DNA from: JACJXF01 sp964349045
GTDB lineage: Bacteria > Bacteroidota > Bacteroidia > Bacteroidales > GCA-2748055
Reading direction: 5' to 3'
NCBI GenBank assembly: GCA_964349045.1
Contig: CAYGFI010000207.1
Span: 1-7,112 of the forward strand
Length of the DNA: 7,112 bases
In this document: piece after piece, positions 1 through 6,114 of the stretch
How the letters are laid out: every line of letters starts with the position of its first letter
How positions within the stretch are numbered: the first letter of the stretch is position 1
The notes under the pieces: model-generated
Told to the model about the DNA's origin: nothing
What the model saw: the letters and a program-made list of their open reading frames with translations, nothing else
Database searches by the model: none
Translations under genes and position numbers: made by a program

Positions 1-83
1 TCCGTCTCCCGTCTCCCCTCTCCTGACTTCCGTCTTCCGTCTCCCGTCTCCCCTCTCCCCTCTCCCGTCTCCCTTCTTTTCTC
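1..83. repeat. Degenerate 7-bp tandem repeat, consensus TCCCGTC
   Basis: The first 83 bases can be cut without gaps into 7-base units: a partial TCCGTC at 1-6, then TCCCGTC (7-13), TCCCCTC, TCCTGAC, TTCCGTC, TTCCGTC, TCCCGTC, TCCCCTC, TCCCCTC, TCCCGTC, TCCCTTC and a decayed TTTTCTC (77-83). The array continues off the left edge. The + strand is almost purely pyrimidine. The - strand therefore carries GGG or GGGG runs at a regular 7-nt period, with at least five consecutive runs within 43-73. It lies directly upstream of tilS and contains no gene. Its function is unknown; it may simply be a low-complexity intergenic repeat of this genome. Confidence 0.85.
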
Positions 84-95
84 TTTCAAAACATC

Positions 96-103
96 TATCT
101 TTT
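96..103 (+). promoter_or_regulatory. tilS: Possible -7 box for tilS (TATCTTTT)
   Basis: TATCTTTT resembles the Bacteroidetes primary sigma-factor -7 element TAnnTTTG, with one mismatch at the last base. It sits 28 nt before the ATG at 132 and would start transcription near 110. No clear TTTG -33 element is visible at the expected distance, where pyrimidine repeat sequence lies. This is weak evidence. Confidence 0.2.
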
Positions 104-131
104 TTCTACCTTAGTGCAAAATCTTTCCACG

Positions 132-1454
132 ATGCTGGGCCGGCTAAAATCATATATTTACGAAAATGATCTGTTACGAAAAGGCGACCGGGTTATGGTA
201 ACCGTTAGCGGGGGAATTGATTCCGTAGTACTTTTAGATCTCCTGCTCAAACTTGGTTATGTCTGCAGTGTTGCCCATTGCAATTTCCACCTCAGAAATC
301 AGGAATCTGAAGGTGATGAACAGTTCGTTAAAGCCATTGCTGAAAAAAATGGGGTGGCATTTTTTGTAAAAAGTTTTGATACTATAGAATATTCCGATCA
401 AAGTAAGATTTCGGTTCAGATGGCTGCGCGTGAACTTCGTTACGATTGGTTCGAAGAACTAAGGCAGGAACAGGGTTACGACTGGATTTCAACCGCTCAT
501 AACAAAAATGATGTAATAGAAACCTTTCTGTTAAATCTTACAAGAGGTACAGGAATCAAGGGATTAACCGGGATCAAAAGTAAAAACGGCCGACTTATAC
601 GCCCTCTGCTTTTCGCCTCCCGCGAAGATATAAAAAAATATGCTTTATCGAATAACCTCGACTGGCGGGAAGATTCAAGCAATGTATCAGTAAAATACAG
701 CCGGAATAAGATCAGGCATAACATTATCCCTCTTTTTGAAGAGATCAATCCCAGATTTACCGATACACTGACCGATAATATCCGGAAGCTAAGTGAATCT
801 GAAGAAATCTATATTTCAGCCATTCGTGAGAAGCGCAACGAGTACTTATTTCGTGAAACAGGTTATTCATGGATATCGGTAAATGAGTTGGTAAAATTGC
901 ATCCTATTGATACCTGGGCCTATGAATTGCTAAGAGATTATAACTTTTCACAGGGAGTGGTAAACGATATAATCAGGAGTCTTGACAGCCCTCCAGGAAG
1001 GCAATTTTTCTCCCCAACACACCGTTTGGTTAAAGACAGGGGGAAACTGCTCATTCACCCTATCCGTGAGGAAAATCTCCGCAGGTATTACATTGAAGAT
1101 CCATATCGGGAAATTTCTGAACCTCTTCATCTTGACATGGACGTTATTCCCAACTCATCCAATTTCAACATCCCATCCTCTCCCGAAATAGCCTGTCTCG
1201 ATCTGGACCTACTCGAATTTCCCCTACTGCTCAGGAAATGGGAACCCGGCGATTATTTCCGTCCCCTTGGAATGATCAATATGAAAAAACTCAGTGATTT
1301 TTTTATCGATATAAAGCTTTCCCTCCCCGAAAAAGAAAATACATGGATTCTTCAATCCGGAAGCGAGATCGCGTGGATCGTAGGCTTAAGAATTGATGAC
1401 CACTTTAAAATCCGTCCGGATTCCAAAAAAATTCTGAAAATCAGTAAATCCTGA
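132..1454 (+). CDS. tilS: tRNA(Ile)-lysidine synthetase TilS
   Basis: TilS uses ATP and lysine to convert C34 of the CAU-anticodon tRNA-Ile to lysidine, so that the tRNA reads AUA and is charged with Ile. It acts in the cytoplasm and is normally essential. Residues here are numbered from the upstream GTG at 114. The N-terminal PP-loop ATPase has SGGIDS at 32-37, then HCNFHLR at 55-61, TAHNKNDVIET at 127-137, RPLL at 163-166 and the tRNA-contact stretch YSRNKIRH at 195-202. A C-terminal TilS domain follows (RKWEPGDYFRPLGM, about 374-387, and WIVGLRIDDHF near 421-431). The length is normal for the long, two-domain form. I prefer the ATG at 132 (440 aa) over the GTG at 114 (446 aa), because MLGRLKSYI matches the usual family N-terminus and the GTG would sit almost at a putative transcription start. 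No Shine-Dalgarno is visible for either. It is a single gene, convergent with tyrA. Confidence 0.95.
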   Translation: MLGRLKSYIYENDLLRKGDRVMVTVSGGIDSVVLLDLLLKLGYVCSVAHCNFHLRNQESEGDEQFVKAIAEKNGVAFFVKSFDTIEYSDQSKISVQMAARELRYDWFEELRQEQGYDWISTAHNKNDVIETFLLNLTRGTGIKGLTGIKSKNGRLIRPLLFASREDIKKYALSNNLDWREDSSNVSVKYSRNKIRHNIIPLFEEINPRFTDTLTDNIRKLSESEEIYISAIREKRNEYLFRETGYSWISVNELVKLHPIDTWAYELLRDYNFSQGVVNDIIRSLDSPPGRQFFSPTHRLVKDRGKLLIHPIREENLRRYYIEDPYREISEPLHLDMDVIPNSSNFNIPSSPEIACLDLDLLEFPLLLRKWEPGDYFRPLGMINMKKLSDFFIDIKLSLPEKENTWILQSGSEIAWIVGLRIDDHFKIRPDSKKILKISKS

Positions 1455-1465
1455 ATCTCCTGATG

Positions 1466-2254
1466 CTAAACAATCTTTTTCATTCCGATATTGTTGCGTA
1501 GTCTCTGGAAATACTCTTTTAATCCGGCTTTATCCGCAGTTTTGATCATTGCGATTAATTCACCAAGACTTTCTTTAATTTCTTCAACTTGTGTAAGACT
1601 GTAAGGATTAAGGAGTATTTCTGTAAGAAGGTAATCATCTTCTGACAGCAGTCCTTTTGCAATTTCAAAATGCTTGCGAAATGTCGTACCCGGCGCTTCC
1701 TGTTCTTTCATACACGAGGCAAAAACCAGTGTGGAAGAAAAAGGAATTGAAAGCGAATAGGCAATAGTTTCATCATGTTCCTTAAAACTGTACTCGAAAA
1801 TCTTCAGATTCAGGGATTTGTAAAATTTCCTGAAAAACTCTTTTCCTTCCTCATCGCCTTCCTTAATTATGATTGCGTTTTCTTCCGAAAGATGCCTGAT
1901 ATTTGCGAAAGTAGGTCCAAACATAGGATGTGTGGATACAAACCTCCGTCCGCAGGTTTCATAGTATTTAGCAAGTCCGTTTTTTACTGAAGTAATATCA
2001 GCAATTATACAATTTTTACCGAGGGATGGTACCACTTCATGAAACACATCCACAGTATGCTCAAGACTAACGGCATTAATCAGAATATCGGGCTGAAAAT
2101 CGAGCAATTCCTCCAGATACAGAAACTTACGTGAATTAAAAAAATACTTCAGCTTATTCCGGTCGGAATCATAAACTCCTACTTCATAATCCAGGCAAAG
2201 CGATTCAACAAGCCATGAGCCCATGTTGCCGGCGCCAACTACTGCTACTCTCAT
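1466..2254 (-). CDS. tyrA: Prephenate dehydrogenase
   Basis: This enzyme oxidatively decarboxylates prephenate to 4-hydroxyphenylpyruvate, the committed step to tyrosine. A Rossmann domain opens the protein with GAGNMG at 7-12. An acidic residue at the end of the second strand (D29 in VYDSD) suggests a preference for NAD+ over NADP+. SVK at 89-91 and THPMFGP at 108-114 are the TyrA catalytic signature, with H109 as the likely catalytic histidine. EHDETIAY at 159-166 resembles the matching helix of E. coli TyrA. At 262 aa it is a compact single-domain form with no ACT domain or fused chorismate mutase, so feedback by Tyr through an ACT domain is not expected. It is the last gene of the cluster, 108 nt after aroC. 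It could be read through from the operon or have its own promoter. No Shine-Dalgarno is visible; the region before the ATG is A/T-rich. Confidence 0.93.
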   Translation of the reverse strand: MRVAVVGAGNMGSWLVESLCLDYEVGVYDSDRNKLKYFFNSRKFLYLEELLDFQPDILINAVSLEHTVDVFHEVVPSLGKNCIIADITSVKNGLAKYYETCGRRFVSTHPMFGPTFANIRHLSEENAIIIKEGDEEGKEFFRKFYKSLNLKIFEYSFKEHDETIAYSLSIPFSSTLVFASCMKEQEAPGTTFRKHFEIAKGLLSEDDYLLTEILLNPYSLTQVEEIKESLGELIAMIKTADKAGLKEYFQRLRNNIGMKKIV

Positions 2255-2285
2255 TGTTATTTAGTGGTTAAAAATATTAAAAGTC

Positions 2286-2293
2286 CAAATTTA
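2286..2293 (-). promoter_or_regulatory. tyrA: Possible -7 box for tyrA (TAAATTTG)
   Basis: On the - strand TAAATTTG fits the Bacteroidetes -7 consensus TAnnTTTG exactly, 31 nt before the tyrA ATG. A TTTG-type -33 element is not seen about 19-21 nt upstream, and the surroundings are so AT-rich that a chance match is likely. If real, it would give tyrA a promoter independent of the upstream attenuator. Confidence 0.3.
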
Positions 2294-2336
2294 ATGAATT
2301 AATTATCCCATTTCTAAGTATTAAAAAATTCCTTTT

Positions 2337-2368
2337 CCCTATATCCCTAAATCCCTAAACACCTAATC
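2337..2368. repeat. Degenerate 8-bp tandem repeat, consensus CCCTAAAT
   Basis: Four consecutive 8-base units read CCCTATAT (2337-2344), CCCTAAAT (2345-2352), CCCTAAAC (2353-2360) and ACCTAATC (2361-2368). The last unit covers the aroC stop codon (2363-2365). On the transcribed - strand this reads as ATTTAGGG copies directly after the aroC stop. It resembles short telomere-like G-rich repeats but has only four imperfect units. No hairpin or terminator is evident in it. Confidence 0.6.
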
Positions 2369-3355
2369 AAAAACTCTTTTAATCCGTTGTTCCGCCATCA
2401 GCAAATCAGCAATAACAATAGCCGTTGCAGCTTCCAGAACTACAGGTACCCGCAGAGCAATGCACAAGTCATGTCTGCCCTCAATTTTTAGCCCGGTCAT
2501 CTTTCCTGTTTTTATATTCATGGTATTTTGTGTCAGGGGAATACTGCTGGTAGGTTTTACAGCTACCCTGAAAACAATATCATTCCCATTGGAAATTCCC
2601 CCGTTAATACCTCCGGCATGATTAGTCAGGGTTTTTCCCTGGGGAGAGATAAACATGTCGTTATGTTCACTGCCACTCATTTTTACAGCAGCAAACCCGG
2701 CTCCAAATTCAATGCCCTTGATGGCAGGAATGCTAAACACGATATGGGCGATCAGTGATTCTACAGAATTAAAAAAAGGTTCTCCGAGTCCGGCTGGAAT
2801 TTCACTCGCCGTACATTCAACAATTCCCCCTATGGAATTCTGCTGTTCGATTGCCAGATCAACTGCCTTCCCGATATCTTTCATTCCTCCGGCTTCGGTG
2901 AGTCGGGCAATTATTTTCACGGGGGAGATAATTTTCTTTGCAATGACGCCTGCCGCGACCAGGCCCAGAGTGAGTCTCCCACTGAAATGTCCACCTCCCC
3001 TGAAATCTTCATAACCGCCAAACTTCTTAAAGGCAACAAAATCGGCATGTCCCGGACGGGGTGTATCTCTTAGCCTCTCATAATCTTTAAAGCGTGTATT
3101 AGTATTTTCAAAAAGAATAGTGATTGGCGCTCCGGTAGTATGATCGTTAAAAACACCACTCATGAGTCTCGGCAGATCAGCCTCTTTTCGGGGAGTGGTA
3201 CCCTTGGAACCGCTTCGTCGGCGATCCAGGTCGGTTGTAAAATCGGATTCTAAAAGTGGAACACCGGCCGGACAGCCGTCAATAGTTACCCCGGCAGAGT
3301 TTCCGTGCGATTCTCCAAAAATACTGACTCTGAAAAAAGTGCCAAAGGTATTCAT
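2363..3355 (-). CDS. aroC: Chorismate synthase
   Basis: Chorismate synthase performs the anti-1,4-elimination of phosphate from EPSP to give chorismate. It is a homotetramer that needs reduced FMN. Visible signatures are GESHG at 14-18 (with catalytic H17), DLDRRR at 42-47, TPRKEAD at 54-60, RPGHAD at 100-105 (with catalytic H103), RGGGHFSGR at 119-127, GIEFGAGF at 214-221, NHAGGINGGISNG at 245-257 and GRHD at 293-296. At 330 aa it is somewhat shorter than the common 350-390 aa, but every core motif is present and the C-terminus looks natural. The GGHFSGR form, in place of the GGRSSAR seen in many proteobacteria, is a known family variant. The gene starts 5 nt after the aroD stop, consistent with a shared transcript and possibly coupled translation. 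Confidence 0.97.
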   Translation of the reverse strand: MNTFGTFFRVSIFGESHGNSAGVTIDGCPAGVPLLESDFTTDLDRRRSGSKGTTPRKEADLPRLMSGVFNDHTTGAPITILFENTNTRFKDYERLRDTPRPGHADFVAFKKFGGYEDFRGGGHFSGRLTLGLVAAGVIAKKIISPVKIIARLTEAGGMKDIGKAVDLAIEQQNSIGGIVECTASEIPAGLGEPFFNSVESLIAHIVFSIPAIKGIEFGAGFAAVKMSGSEHNDMFISPQGKTLTNHAGGINGGISNGNDIVFRVAVKPTSSIPLTQNTMNIKTGKMTGLKIEGRHDLCIALRVPVVLEAATAIVIADLLMAEQRIKRVFD

Positions 3356-3360
3356 GGGAT

Positions 3361-3993
3361 TTATTGAATTTTCTTAATAATTTCTTTCATTTCATCATAA
3401 CTAAATTGCCCTTCTGCAGTGGCATCGCCCTCCCCCGGTGAAGCAAAAGTAAACTCAGCTCCGAGAAGTGATGCGGCAATCCGGGTAATCTTACCTGTCT
3501 TGCCCATTCCAATAACTATCTTTCGCCCTGTGATCCTGTATAGTGATAAAAGCCTTGCTGAATCAGCCGGTGAATAGACCCTGCAGGCTATCTTTGCTAC
3601 ATCGGCTCCAGCCACAAAACAATCATTTAACAATGATTCTAAAACCTCCATAGCAGGTGTAAGTTCAAAATTGTGAAATGAAACAATTAATTCAGCCGCG
3701 CTGGTATCTCTGATATTTCTGATGGAAGCAAGAAAATTTTCCTCAGAATCAAGTTCAACATCAAGATACTTTGCTCCTGCCTTTGCTGCCATTTCAAACA
3801 ACTCAAGGCGCTCATCATCATTAAACTTTCCGGGCCTGCAGGTAAAAACAGTTTTTGCACCCGACATGATTACATCCTTTAGTTCCTGGGTATTCCAGTC
3901 TAACAGGTCGGCCCTGAGTTCAATGAATCCTGTTTTTTTCAAAATTCCTTTTGCTTCGGCAGGATTCCCGTTACCAATACTAACGCAAATCAT
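3361..3993 (-). CDS. aroD: 3-dehydroquinate dehydratase, type I
   Basis: Type I dehydroquinase dehydrates 3-dehydroquinate to 3-dehydroshikimate through a Schiff base with an active-site lysine, in a (beta/alpha)8 barrel. Visible landmarks are ELRAD at 25-29 (substrate-binding E25 and R27), TCRP at 51-54 (R53), SFHNF at 105-109 (H107, general acid/base), GADVAKIA at 129-136 (Schiff-base K134), TRIAA at 170-174 (R171) and TAEGQ at 192-196 (Q196). At 210 aa it is shorter than E. coli AroD (about 250 aa), mostly at the N-terminal cap, as is common in this phylum. The position that would match E. coli Glu86 (four residues after the TCRP arginine) appears to be F57 rather than Glu. The start codon lies inside the 3' end of aroB, a 14-nt overlap that suggests translational coupling. 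Confidence 0.94.
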   Translation of the reverse strand: MICVSIGNGNPAEAKGILKKTGFIELRADLLDWNTQELKDVIMSGAKTVFTCRPGKFNDDERLELFEMAAKAGAKYLDVELDSEENFLASIRNIRDTSAAELIVSFHNFELTPAMEVLESLLNDCFVAGADVAKIACRVYSPADSARLLSLYRITGRKIVIGMGKTGKITRIAASLLGAEFTFASPGEGDATAEGQFSYDEMKEIIKKIQ

Positions 3994-5008
3994 AAAGCAT
4001 TGATTTAAGATTATTTACAGGTATTTTTTTTATAACAGCTTTCCCGATTTCTTCCAAAAGAATAAAACTGATCTCCTCACCTGCTCTTTTTTTGTCTTTT
4101 TTCATTGCATCGGCTAATGATTCAGGATCGAAATCAAACTTAACCGGTAAACCGCAACGATTGATCATATTTTCAAGTTTAACAGCGCCCGTTGCTTTCA
4201 GTAAACCTAGTTTTACAGAGAGTCTGGCAGCCATGATCATTCCAATTGCGACTGCTTCACCATGGGAGATTTTATATAATTTCTCAAACGCGTGTGCAAA
4301 AGTATGACCAAAGTTAAGCGTTTTTCTTTCACCCGTCTCATTTTCATCTGCCTGAACTACTTCTATTTTGTTTTTTACTGATTCATAAATTATTTTTTCC
4401 AGGACAAGGTTTTCCTTTTCAATTCCTCTTTCAATATTTTTATCCAGATAATCAAAAAACATCCTGTCGCGTATTGCCCCGTATTTTATGATTTCCGCAA
4501 AACCGCCCAGAAACTCTCTCTCAGGCAAAGTTGACAGACTATCAATATCACAATAAACGAATTCCGGTTGGCGGATAACTCCTATCATATTTTTATAACC
4601 GTCGAGGTTCACCCCGTTTTTGCCGCCTATAGCAGCGTCTACTTGTCCGAGGAGGGTTGTGGAGACGAAACCGAAGGATATTCCCCGTAAAAAAGTTGAA
4701 GCCACAAATCCTGACAAATCCGTAGCAATCCCTCCACCTGCTCCGATCAGAGACCAACTGCGGTCGACATCCATTTCAAGAAGTTTGTGATACAGGAGAA
4801 CAGCCTGGTCCATAGATTTAGCCTTCTCCCCCGATCCTATTGAAATAACATTAAAACCGGAGAATTTTTTCGCATGAAAATGCAGAAGGTTTTCATCTGC
4901 CAGTACTACCGTTTTGTTTTTATTATACCGGAACAAGGCATCTTCTGTTTTTCCTCCGATTAAAACTTCACATTTACCGTTGGATGTGACCAGGTTCATC
5001 TGTGTCAT
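3980..5008 (-). CDS. aroB: 3-dehydroquinate synthase
   Basis: AroB cyclises DAHP to 3-dehydroquinate using catalytic NAD+ and a divalent metal, normally Zn or Co. Visible motifs are GAGGGIATDLSGF at 89-101 (NAD-binding glycine-rich loop), FLRGISFGFVSTTLLGQVDA at 106-125, GGKNGVN at 128-134, GFAEIIKYG at 169-177 (metal ligand E172), NFGHTFAHAFE at 232-242 (metal ligand H235), SHGEAVAIGM at 248-257 (metal ligand H249) and DKKR at 305-308. The usual P of the PTTLL motif is Ser here (STTLL). The length of 342 aa is normal. The ATG overlaps the stop of the upstream fusion gene as ATGA. An AGGAAG about 8 nt before the ATG is one of the few plausible Shine-Dalgarno sequences in the window and supports this start over the Met at residue 4. 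Confidence 0.97.
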   Translation of the reverse strand: MTQMNLVTSNGKCEVLIGGKTEDALFRYNKNKTVVLADENLLHFHAKKFSGFNVISIGSGEKAKSMDQAVLLYHKLLEMDVDRSWSLIGAGGGIATDLSGFVASTFLRGISFGFVSTTLLGQVDAAIGGKNGVNLDGYKNMIGVIRQPEFVYCDIDSLSTLPEREFLGGFAEIIKYGAIRDRMFFDYLDKNIERGIEKENLVLEKIIYESVKNKIEVVQADENETGERKTLNFGHTFAHAFEKLYKISHGEAVAIGMIMAARLSVKLGLLKATGAVKLENMINRCGLPVKFDFDPESLADAMKKDKKRAGEEISFILLEEIGKAVIKKIPVNNLKSMLYDLR

Positions 5009-6102
5009 TTTGTTTCTTCCTGATTTTTATTCATGATAACTGTCTGTTTATTAATGGATTCCTGGTGTATTGCCTGAAAAACCTTCAAAATAAATTCTTC
5101 GCTAAGGCCCTTGCGGGTTCCCAGGTTCATCCGGTTTCTCACCATATCGTCCCAGCGTTGAGACTGCAATATAGTAATATTGCTTTCTTTCTTATGTTTA
5201 CCAATTTCTTCAACAACTTTCATTCGTTTTTCAAAAATCTGGATAAGTTTATCATCAAGTTTATCAATCTGTTCCCTGAGTTCGGCCAGGTTAAGCATTG
5301 CATTCATGTCGCCTTCATTCCTGAAAACGAGACGTTTTAAAAGAATTTGAAGTTCGGCAGGAGTGATTTGTTGAGTTGAATCGCTCCAGGCCTGATCAGG
5401 TGTAATATGAGTTTCAATAATCAGCCCGTCAAAGTTCAGGTCCATTGCCTTTTGTGAAACATCATATAGCATATGACGGTTTCCGCAAATATGACTGGGA
5501 TCGTTGATTATTTTCAATTCAGGAATCCTTCGGCGAAGTTCAATTGGAACCTGCCACTGGGGATCGTTTCGGAATAATGATTTATCATAAACAGAGAAAC
5601 CCCTGTGTATAGCTATTAGTTTTTTAATTCCGGCGTTATTAATACGCTCCAGTGCACCAATCCAGAGTTCAATATCAGGATTAACAGGATTTTTAACCAT
5701 TACAGTGATATCAACTCCCCGCAATGCGTCGGCAATATCCTGCACAGCGAAAGGATTTGCAGTGGTCCGGGCTCCGACCCAAAGAATATCAACACCTGCC
5801 TTCAGACAATCTTCAACGTGCTTCACCGTGGCAACTTCGGTAGTAGTAAGCATACCCGTTTCGTCTTTCACCTTACGCAACCATTCTAATCCAACCGAAC
5901 CAATACCTTCAAATGCATTTGGGCGGGTGCGGGGTTTCCAGATGCCTGCACGGAAAATTCTGATTCCGCGTGAAGAAAGTTCCCTGGCTGTTGCCATAAC
6001 CTGCTCCTCCGTTTCGGCGCTGCACGGACCCGCAATGATGATGGGCCTTGTCATGCATTCTCTGCAAAGAGCAACATTTTCCAGATCGAGTTTAATTCCC
6101 AT
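5005..6102 (-). CDS. aroF: Bifunctional DAHP synthase (type I-beta) / chorismate mutase
   Basis: The N-terminal domain (about 15-260) condenses PEP with erythrose-4-phosphate to DAHP. It shows IIIAGPCSAE at 21-30 (metal ligand C27), WKPRTRPNAFEG at 55-66, WVGART at 108-113, NDPSH at 200-204 (H204), IIETH at 228-232 (E230) and a late Asp (D236 or D241) as fourth ligand. The C-terminal AroQ-type domain (about 268-355) converts chorismate to prephenate. Aligned to E. coli chorismate mutase by eye, R276, R293, K304, R316, S349 and Q353 match R11, R28, K39, R51, S84 and Q88. Q313 replaces D48 and W317 replaces E52. The homologue from Prevotella nigrescens has the same domain order, and its DAHP synthase is inhibited by prephenate through the mutase domain; the same is likely here. 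The gene starts 12 nt after pheA and shares ATGA with aroB. Symbols for this fusion vary between genomes. Confidence 0.96.
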   Translation of the reverse strand: MGIKLDLENVALCRECMTRPIIIAGPCSAETEEQVMATARELSSRGIRIFRAGIWKPRTRPNAFEGIGSVGLEWLRKVKDETGMLTTTEVATVKHVEDCLKAGVDILWVGARTTANPFAVQDIADALRGVDITVMVKNPVNPDIELWIGALERINNAGIKKLIAIHRGFSVYDKSLFRNDPQWQVPIELRRRIPELKIINDPSHICGNRHMLYDVSQKAMDLNFDGLIIETHITPDQAWSDSTQQITPAELQILLKRLVFRNEGDMNAMLNLAELREQIDKLDDKLIQIFEKRMKVVEEIGKHKKESNITILQSQRWDDMVRNRMNLGTRKGLSEEFILKVFQAIHQESINKQTVIMNKNQEETK

Positions 6103-6114
6103 AATTTGTAGTTA

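Noticed and set aside
114..131. GTG at 114 as the tilS start
   Set aside because: The six extra residues are not typical of the family, and the ATG at 132 gives the usual N-terminus. It is kept only as an alternative.
2291..2305. AT-rich inverted repeat (TTAA/TTAA around TTCA) between aroC and tyrA as a terminator
   Set aside because: The stem is too short, contains no G-C pairs and has no following U-run.
2337..2368. CCCTAAA-like units as a telomere or CRISPR repeat
   Set aside because: There are only four imperfect 8-base units with no spacers, in the middle of a bacterial operon.
2655..3014. A 119-codon open frame on the + strand inside aroC
   Set aside because: It lies antisense to a strongly conserved chorismate synthase, has no recognisable domain, and is the expected shadow of the real coding frame.
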